Source: Paracoccaceae bacterium (GTDB lineage Bacteria > Pseudomonadota > Alphaproteobacteria > Rhodobacterales > Rhodobacteraceae). From it: a stretch of 11,086 bases of DNA. Positions 1-3,971 of this stretch are shown piece after piece. The translations under genes and the position numbers were made by a program. The notes beneath the pieces are model-generated. The model searched no databases and was not told where the DNA came from. It saw only the letters and a list, made by a program, of their open reading frames with translations. The DNA lies in assembly GCA_015487335.1 (NCBI GenBank), contig WFPZ01000256.1, forward strand, positions 1 through 11,086. Direction: 5' to 3'. Numbering within the stretch: position 1 is the stretch's first letter; every line of letters starts with the position of its first letter.

Positions 1-56
1 CCACCGCGGGGCCGGACAGCACCCCATGGGTGATGTAGGAGTGCACCTCGCGGTGG
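1..56. other. 56-base inverted segment of prs bounded by 8-base inverted repeats
   Basis: The reverse complement of these bases reads HREVHSYITHGVLSGPAV, which is the PRPP synthetase sequence that should come immediately before GRIENSVMKSL, encoded from base 56 on the plus strand. The segment begins with CCACCGCG (1-8) and ends with its reverse complement CGCGGTGG (49-56). Flipping 1-56 in place restores one continuous in-frame prs reading. As written, the plus strand of this segment carries a stop (TAG at 35-37) in the prs frame. The inverted unit starts at the first base of the window, so an assembly or amplification fold-back at a contig edge is as likely as a true inversion, or more so. 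Confidence 0.85.
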
Positions 57-271
57 GACGGATCGAGAATTCGGTGATGAAAAGCCTCGTGATCACCGAT
101 TCCATCGAACCCACCGCCGCCACCAAGGCCGCGAAGAACATCCGCATCGTGCCCACCGCGCCGATGTTCGCCCAGGCGATCCTGAACATCTGGAACGGCA
201 CATCCGTGTCTTCGCTGTTCGATCACGAAACCCTCGGCCCGATCTACGACGGCATGTATTCCGACGGCTGA
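56..271 (+). CDS. prs: Ribose-phosphate pyrophosphokinase (PRPP synthetase), C-terminal fragment
   Basis: This is the C-terminal 71 codons of PRPP synthetase, the cytoplasmic enzyme that transfers pyrophosphate from ATP to ribose 5-phosphate. The product PRPP feeds purine, pyrimidine, histidine, tryptophan and NAD synthesis. The visible protein runs GRIENSVMKSLVITDSIEP, then NIRIVPTAPMFAQAILNIW, and ends SSLFDHETLGPIYDGMYSDG. It matches the C-terminal lobe of alphaproteobacterial Prs, including the family LVITDSI strand. The stop is TGA at 269-271. The ATG at 26 is not the true start: it lies in the inverted bases, and the residues it encodes (GDVGVHLAV) are not Prs. The upstream coding sequence is missing except for 18 codons present backwards in 1-56. 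No neighbour seems functionally linked. Confidence 0.9.
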   Translation, partial: GRIENSVMKSLVITDSIEPTAATKAAKNIRIVPTAPMFAQAILNIWNGTSVSSLFDHETLGPIYDGMYSDG

Positions 272-313
272 TGGGCGCGCAGCCCTGCAACACTGCCCGA
301 AATTCGCCACCTG

Positions 314-329
314 TTAACGAATTCGTTAT
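314..329. promoter_or_regulatory. 14-bp perfect palindrome between prs and the L,D-transpeptidase gene
   Basis: TAACGAATTCGTTA (315-328) is a perfect palindrome in the gap between the prs stop and the transpeptidase start, about 112 bases before the ATG at 440. Read as TTAA-N7-GTTA (314-328), it also differs by one base from the CtrA consensus TTAA-N7-TTAA known from alphaproteobacteria. It is AT-rich against a GC-rich background, which fits an operator or promoter element. No partner protein can be named from sequence alone. Confidence 0.35.
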
Positions 330-349
330 CCTCTCGCCCGCATGGCGCA

Positions 350-395
350 GGGTAGCATGCATGCTGCCCGGGGAAGGCTGCGGGCTTTGCCGCAG
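350..395 (+). other. Paired hairpins in the L,D-transpeptidase leader
   Basis: Two inverted repeats lie next to each other upstream of the gene at 440. The first, 350-369, is a near-perfect 20-base palindrome with a perfect 12-base core AGCATGCATGCT (354-365) and outer GGG/CCC arms. The second, 378-395, is CTGCGG, a six-base loop, then CCGCAG. They could fold in a 5' leader RNA or serve as DNA binding sites. No riboswitch class was recognised. Confidence 0.4.
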
Positions 396-439
396 GTGCG
401 GGTTGATGAGTAATTTCGAGAAGGAAAAAGGGTGACCGA

Positions 440-1069
440 ATGATGGACAGACGCAAATTCATGGCAACCGGGCTGGCTGCCGGCTCTGTGGGGCTGGGCA
501 CACCGGCGCTCGCGCACGGGCTGGGGGAGCCCTACATCCTGCCCGAAGAGCAGATGCCGCGCGAGGTGAGGCTGAAGGACGGTTTCCCCGCAGGCGAGGT
601 GCATGTGGATCCCAACCAATTTGCACTGTACTGGACCATGCCCGACAACCGGGCGATCCGATACACCGTCGGCATCGGCCGCGGCAACCTCTACCATCCG
701 GGCACCTTCTACGTGGGCGCCAAGCAGGAATGGCCCAGATGGATGCCCACCCCCGACATGATGGAGCGCAACCCCGAGGCCTACAAGGAATTCCTCCCCG
801 GAGGCAAATTCGAGAACGGCCAGCCCGGCGGCATCAGCAACCCGCTCGGGGCGCGGGCACTTTATCTCTATACCCCCTCCGGCCGCGACACTTACCTGCG
901 CATTCACGGCACGAACAACCCGAAAACCATCGGGGTGGCGGTTTCCAACGGCTGCGCGCGGCTGGTCAACGACCAGGTCATCGAACTTTATGACAAGGTA
1001 CCTCTGGGGGCCAAGGTGGTTCTCCACCCCAAGGCCAACGCCGGCCCGCCGCACAAGATCATTTCCTGA
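440..1069 (+). CDS. L,D-transpeptidase (YkuD/ErfK family) with Tat signal
   Basis: This is a periplasmic YkuD-fold enzyme. The family makes 3-3 peptidoglycan cross-links or attaches proteins to peptidoglycan through a catalytic cysteine. The protein is 209 residues. The N-terminus MMDRRKFMATGLAAG carries a twin-arginine motif (RRKFM) followed by a hydrophobic stretch and a likely signal peptidase site after PALA (residue 25). The YkuD signature is at the C-terminal end: His156 in IHGTNN, then SNGCAR with catalytic Cys172 and Arg174. SNGC is an accepted variant of the usual SHGC. An inserted loop rich in W, M and P (about residues 95-130) precedes the active site. A purine-rich stretch (AGGAAAAAGGG, 422-432) supports the start at 440; ATG 443 is an equally possible start. 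Which of cross-linking, lipoprotein attachment or another role applies cannot be decided from sequence. Confidence 0.9.
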   Translation: MMDRRKFMATGLAAGSVGLGTPALAHGLGEPYILPEEQMPREVRLKDGFPAGEVHVDPNQFALYWTMPDNRAIRYTVGIGRGNLYHPGTFYVGAKQEWPRWMPTPDMMERNPEAYKEFLPGGKFENGQPGGISNPLGARALYLYTPSGRDTYLRIHGTNNPKTIGVAVSNGCARLVNDQVIELYDKVPLGAKVVLHPKANAGPPHKIIS

Positions 1070-1100
1070 GCCATATCCTTGGCCAGCAAGGCAACAGGAC

Positions 1101-1125
1101 GGGCGCGCCGAGAAAAGGCGCGCCC
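1101..1125 (+). terminator. GC-rich hairpin after the L,D-transpeptidase gene
   Basis: GGGCGCGCC (1101-1109) and GGCGCGCCC (1117-1125) form a perfect 9-bp stem with a 7-base loop, GAGAAAA. It starts 31 bases after the stop at 1069 and lies between convergent genes, so it could stop transcription from both sides. The U tract after it is poor (TGCGTTCTGC), so termination strength is uncertain. Confidence 0.65.
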
Positions 1126-1259
1126 TGCGTTCTGCAATCTTTGGGGGTTGAAAATTACCCGACCGGATCAGGGCCTGACCTCATTTACCTTTACCTTGCG
1201 GTAGCGGCATTTTCTTGAGGACGTGTCGAAGGTGGCTCTGCATTTCCCGGCCTCGCAGC

Positions 1260-1619
1260 TCAGTCGAAATCGAAGATCTCCGACAAAAAGCTCTTGTGCC
1301 GCTTGCGTTTGCGGTGCCCATGGCCATGACGCCCGCCACGATAGTAGTCGTCGTCGCGGTAGCGATCGTCCCGGCGCTTGTCGTAACGCTCCCTGTCGCG
1401 CTCCTCGCGGTAGGGCTCGCGGTATTCGCGCACCGGTGCCGCGGGCTCCGGTGCGGCGGGCGGCGCAGGCATCTCCACCGGAGGCACGGCGGCCTTGTCA
1501 ATGATCTTGTCCAGCTCTCCCCTGTCCAGCCAGACGCCGCGGCATTTGGGGCAATAATCGATCTCCACCCCATGGCGTTCGGCCATCACCAGCTCGGTGT
1601 CATCTATCGGGCATTTCAT
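1260..1619 (-). CDS. TFIIB-type zinc-finger domain protein with charged tail
   Basis: This 119-residue cytoplasmic protein belongs to the small zf-TFIIB family, which is common in proteobacteria and has no settled function. The N-terminal zinc-binding part is MKCPIDDTEL...DYCPKCRGVWLDRGELDKII. Cys3, Cys23 and Cys26 are clear ligands, and Asp6 stands where many relatives have a fourth cysteine. A proline/alanine linker (about 45-63) leads to a highly charged tail rich in Arg, Asp, Tyr and His, ending KSFLSEIFDFD, as in relatives. The start is MKCPIDD at 1619 because AGGAG lies 11 bases upstream (complement of 1631-1635). Longer in-frame readings back to 1754 show no homology. The gene is alone on this strand, 444 bases downstream of the stress-protein genes. 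Confidence 0.85.
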   Translation of the reverse strand: MKCPIDDTELVMAERHGVEIDYCPKCRGVWLDRGELDKIIDKAAVPPVEMPAPPAAPEPAAPVREYREPYREERDRERYDKRRDDRYRDDDYYRGGRHGHGHRKRKRHKSFLSEIFDFD

Positions 1620-1862
1620 TGGCTTGAACTCTCCTGTCTGGCTGCATTTATGCCGATATGGGATGTCTCGTTCCCCGGCACAACCACGATCCTGCGCGGA
1701 TCTGCTCAAGCCTGCGTCAGCAGAACATCTCCCGGCCCCGGTGCAGATCTTCACGCGTCACCTGAGACCGAGAAACACCTGTCCTGCTAACGCATGTCGA
1801 TCTTGTTCGGGTTCGCTTATTTGCGCAACCGAAGGGCAGGCGACCGCCCCGGGTGGGTGCGA

Positions 1863-1893
1863 ATGCGCCCGCCAAGGGGGCGGCCGGGCGCAT
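1863..1893. repeat. Hairpin A in the intergenic cluster (9-bp stem)
   Basis: ATGCGCCCG (1863-1871) and CGGGCGCAT (1885-1893) are perfect complements with a 13-base loop. The stem abuts the next hairpin with no spacer. It lies downstream of the minus-strand stress-protein genes. Confidence 0.6.
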
Positions 1894-1917
1894 GCCCGGG
1901 TCGCAAACGACCCGGGC
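1894..1917. repeat. Hairpin B in the intergenic cluster (10-bp stem)
   Basis: GCCCGGGTCG (1894-1903) and CGACCCGGGC (1908-1917) form a perfect 10-bp stem closed by a CAAA loop (TTTG on the other strand). Stability is typical of a terminator or a structured RNA, but no T run follows on either strand. Confidence 0.65.
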
Positions 1918-1926
1918 GAAGTGAAT

Positions 1927-1961
1927 GCGGTCAAGCGCGACATGCTCTAGCAGCTGACCGC
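1927..1961. repeat. Nested inverted repeat C in the intergenic cluster
   Basis: GCGGTCA (1927-1933) pairs with TGACCGC (1955-1961). Inside, TGCT (1943-1946) pairs with AGCA (1949-1952). A smaller GGGC/GCCC pair follows at 1968-1979. With hairpins A and B this makes four inverted repeats in about 115 bases. Confidence 0.5.
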
Positions 1962-2063
1962 TCGGACGGGCGCTTGCCCAAGCCGTTGCACACCGCCGGG
2001 CAAAAGGGCAGACATTCACCGCGGCATGCCCCGGAGGGATGGAGGGATCAACGGGCCCTGCCC

Positions 2064-2471
2064 CTAACGCACCACATGTACCGAACACAGGGCGTGGCGC
2101 ACCACCCGCGAGGCGGTGGAGCCCAGGAAGTAATCGCTCAGCCCGGGCCGGTGCGAGGCGATGATGATGCAGTCCACCCCGTGCACTTCGGCATAGTCGA
2201 GGATCGAGGCCGCCGCCTGGCCGATCACCGCCACCGCCTTCAGCCCCTTCACGCCGCCCAGTTCGGCCTTGAGGGACACCTCGGCCTCGGCCCGGTTCTT
2301 CTCGATCTGCCCGGCCGGCAGGTATTGCGCCACGTAGGGCGGTATGTCCTCGATGACCGTCAGAGCGGTGATCCGCCCGCCCTCTTTCCGCAGGCATTCG
2401 GCGATCTCCACCGCCGCCCCGCTGCCGGGCGCGTGATCCGGTGCCACCGTGATCAATATATGCTCATACAT
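2064..2471 (-). CDS. Universal stress protein, UspF/G-like (downstream paralog)
   Basis: This is a 135-residue single-domain Usp protein of the cytoplasm. The family binds ATP in many members and supports survival under stress or growth arrest. It begins MYEHILITVAPDH (first beta strand) and ends IIIASHRPGLSDYFLGSTASRVVRHALCSVHVVR. That ending carries the nucleotide-binding loop and GS motif in the SHRP form seen in UspF/UspG-type proteins. The start at 2471 has CAGGAGAGAGGG directly upstream; the longer frame to 2969 merely runs through the neighbouring gene. It is the second gene of a tandem pair, 68 bases after its paralog, and probably shares its FNR-type promoter. The nucleotide sequence of its last 100 bases is very close to the paralog's, showing a duplication. 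Confidence 0.9.
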   Translation of the reverse strand: MYEHILITVAPDHAPGSGAAVEIAECLRKEGGRITALTVIEDIPPYVAQYLPAGQIEKNRAEAEVSLKAELGGVKGLKAVAVIGQAAASILDYAEVHGVDCIIIASHRPGLSDYFLGSTASRVVRHALCSVHVVR

Positions 2472-2539
2472 CCCTCTCTCCTGCTTGTTTCGCTCGATCC
2501 ACCGGACCGGGCCGTTTTTCCTCTGCCGCGCCGGGGCGC

Positions 2540-2947
2540 CTATCTCACCACATGCACCGAACATTCGGCATGGCGCACCACCCGCGAGGCGGTCGATCCC
2601 AGCAGGATGTCGCTCAGCCCCGGCCTGTGCGAGGCGATCACGATACAGTCCACCTTCTGCCGCCGGGCGTAATCGACGATCGCCGCCCCCGGGGTGCCGT
2701 CGATCAGTGCCATCTCCACGCCCTCGGCATCTCCCAGTTCCTCGCGGAAGGCCTCTTCCACCTGGTTGCGCACCTCGATCAGCTGCATCTCGGGGATGAA
2801 CTGGCTGACATAGGTGGGCACCGGCTGCACCACGTGCAGGGCAATCAGCCGCCCGCCCTCGTCCAGCAGGTGCCGCCCGATCTCCAGCGCCCGCGCGGTG
2901 GTCGGGTTGTGGTCGAATTCCACCGGCACCAGTATGGTCTTGTACAT
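2540..2947 (-). CDS. Universal stress protein, UspF/G-like (upstream paralog)
   Basis: This is a 135-residue Usp-domain protein, the same length as its downstream neighbour. It begins MYKTILVPVEFDHN and ends CIVIASHRPGLSDILLGSTASRVVRHAECSVHVVR, again with the SHRP-type nucleotide loop and the GS motif. The start is taken as the ATG at 2947, because AGAGGAG sits 8 bases before it. A GTG at 2965 in the same frame would overlap that ribosome site and adds only MRGDVR. A near-consensus FNR box centred at 3014.5, with a -10-like element at the expected distance, suggests induction under low oxygen. Role in stress tolerance is inferred from the family; no partner is visible. Confidence 0.9.
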   Translation of the reverse strand: MYKTILVPVEFDHNPTTARALEIGRHLLDEGGRLIALHVVQPVPTYVSQFIPEMQLIEVRNQVEEAFREELGDAEGVEMALIDGTPGAAIVDYARRQKVDCIVIASHRPGLSDILLGSTASRVVRHAECSVHVVR

Positions 2948-2979
2948 CCGAACGTCTCCTCTCACTCACATCCGGGGGA

Positions 2980-3021
2980 ATACTGTTCCTTCTTCCCCGG
3001 CCCTGCCTTGAGGTGGGTCAA
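2980..3021 (-). promoter_or_regulatory. FNR/FnrL-type promoter of the stress-protein pair
   Basis: The minus strand carries TTGACCCACCTCAA (complement of 3008-3021), which fits the core TTGA-N6-TCAA of FNR and Rhodobacter FnrL sites. The half-sites are perfect; the inner T/A pair of the full consensus is C/C. If the box sits at -41.5, as in class II activated promoters, the start would fall near 2973 and the -12 to -7 hexamer would be CAGTAT (2985-2980), a fair -10 element. The leader would then be about 26 bases. The box lies between the monooxygenase-fold gene stop (3031) and the first usp gene. Confidence 0.6.
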
Positions 3022-3030
3022 ACCGCGCCC

Positions 3031-3351
3031 TCAGCCGAAGCTGCGCACCACGTCATACATCACCGGCTCGAAATTCTTCGACAGTTCCGAAAACCGCCGG
3101 TTGCGCTCCCGCATCTCCGCGCTACGGAGCACCGCCTGAAAGTCTTCGCGCCGCTGCCACTGCGAATAGCTGGCGATCCGGGTATGGGCATCATTCACAT
3201 GCACCGCCGCACCGATGAACCCGGGCTGGTGGATGACGAACTCCTCGTAGGCACGGGCCAGTTCGTCCAGCAAATCGTGGCAGGTTCCCGGCGTCACTTC
3301 GTAGGTGGTTATGATCGTCTGCAGGGTCTTGTCCTGGGAAATTTCCGGCAT
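3031..3351 (-). CDS. Antibiotic biosynthesis monooxygenase (ABM) fold protein
   Basis: This 106-residue protein has the ferredoxin-like dimeric alpha/beta barrel fold of the ABM family. Members include quinone monooxygenases, haem-degrading enzymes and many uncharacterised proteins. Visible family features are the first strand LQTIITTYEVTPG, the helix LLDELARAYEEFV, the motif HQPGFIGAAVHVNDAHTRIASYSQW, and the segment EDFQAVLRSAEMRERNRRFSEL. The ribosome site AGGAGG lies 9 bases before the ATG at 3351, which fixes the start. It is upstream of the two usp genes on the same strand (83-base gap), but the intervening FNR-type promoter suggests those genes can be expressed separately. The substrate cannot be told from sequence. 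The divergent neighbour has another fold also used in haem handling. Confidence 0.8.
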   Translation of the reverse strand: MPEISQDKTLQTIITTYEVTPGTCHDLLDELARAYEEFVIHQPGFIGAAVHVNDAHTRIASYSQWQRREDFQAVLRSAEMRERNRRFSELSKNFEPVMYDVVRSFG

Positions 3352-3445
3352 CTTGCGAGTCCTCCTGCGCCCAGCCTAACACGCCATCCCCGCCACCATG
3401 CAATCTCCAATTGGCCCCGCCCGCCCGGGCGCTTATTCTGCGCGC

Positions 3446-3922
3446 ATGGAAAAGAGCCCGATCCGCCCCACCGACGACGAGGCCCGCATCCTGGCGCGCC
3501 GCCTTATGGCTGACGCCCGCCATGGCGCGCTGGCCTTCACCCACCCCCAGAGCGGCGCCCCCTTCATCTCGCGCATCGCTCTGGGCCTGTCCCCCGACGG
3601 CACCCCGATGAGCCTGCTCTCCACCCTCGCGCTGCACACCCTCGCCCTGCGCCGCTCCGGCGCCTGCGCGCTCCTGCTGGGCGAGCCCCCTGCAAAGGGC
3701 GATGCGCTGGCCTTCCCCCGCCTGTCGCTTTCTGCCCGGGCCGAGTTCGCCCCCCGGCGGCACCACGGCGCACTCCGCGAGCACTGGCTGAAAACTCACC
3801 CCAAGGCGAAGCTCTACGTGGATTTCGCCGATTTCGGCTTCGTGCTGTTCCACCCCACGGGGGCGGCCCTCAACGGCGGCTTCGGCAAGGCCTGGGAACT
3901 CGGCCCCGAGGACCTGGCATGA
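3446..3922 (+). CDS. HugZ/pyridoxamine 5'-phosphate oxidase-like split-barrel flavoprotein
   Basis: This is a 158-residue cytoplasmic protein of the PNPOx-like FMN-binding split-barrel group, closest by eye to the haem-utilisation (HugZ-like) branch. Recognisable stretches are DEARILARRLMADARHGALAF, GAPFISRIALG, SLLSTLALHTLALRRSGACALLLGEP, FPRLSLSARAEF, and the C-terminal HPKAKLYVDFADFGFVLFHPTGAALNGGFGKAW, which matches the family's substrate or flavin region. It ends there and lacks the C-terminal domain of longer HugZ proteins. The ATG at 3446 is preferred because family similarity begins just after it. There is no clear ribosome site, so a start at 3398 or a leaderless message is possible. 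It is divergent from the ABM-fold gene. Its reaction (flavin reduction, haem breakdown or other) is not determined. Confidence 0.8.
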   Translation: MEKSPIRPTDDEARILARRLMADARHGALAFTHPQSGAPFISRIALGLSPDGTPMSLLSTLALHTLALRRSGACALLLGEPPAKGDALAFPRLSLSARAEFAPRRHHGALREHWLKTHPKAKLYVDFADFGFVLFHPTGAALNGGFGKAWELGPEDLA

Positions 3923-3925
3923 AAA

Positions 3926-3946
3926 GGGCCGGGGAAGCCCCGGCCC
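3926..3946 (-). terminator. Rho-independent terminator of the beta-helix gene
   Basis: GGGCCGGGG (3926-3934) and CCCCGGCCC (3938-3946) form a perfect 9-bp GC stem with a three-base loop. On the minus strand the stem is followed by TTTT (complement of 3922-3925), giving a classic intrinsic terminator 25 bases after the beta-helix stop. The hairpin lies between convergent genes and may also act on the plus-strand message, although no T run follows on that side. Confidence 0.8.
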
Positions 3947-3971
3947 AGCAATGCGCTCATGAAGCCCCGCC

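Larger units (their letters stand above)
1620..2063. other. 444-base gap without a recognisable gene, rich in inverted repeats
   Basis: No open frame here has a plausible ribosome site or recognisable product; the 61-residue minus frame at 1758-1943 looks like GC-driven noise. The right half holds a cluster of inverted repeats (1863-1979). No tRNA or known structured RNA was identified. The gap contains the 3' end of the stress-protein transcript and probably the promoter of the zinc-finger gene. Confidence 0.6.

Noticed and set aside
26..55. ATG at 26 as the start of a short gene running to 271
   Set aside because: Residues encoded from 26 to 55 are not PRPP synthetase; these bases are the inverted piece of prs.
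402..425. A TTGATGAG...CGAGAA stretch resembling a hammerhead ribozyme core
   Set aside because: The invariant C of CUGAUGA is replaced by U, the closing GAAA is imperfect, and no three-stem arrangement is visible.
1758..1943. A 61-codon minus-strand frame in the gap
   Set aside because: No ribosome site and no recognisable domain, and it overlaps the hairpin cluster; treated as noise.
1794..2672. A 292-codon plus-strand frame over the gap and stress-protein genes
   Set aside because: It is antisense to two certain Usp genes and its sequence resembles no protein family.
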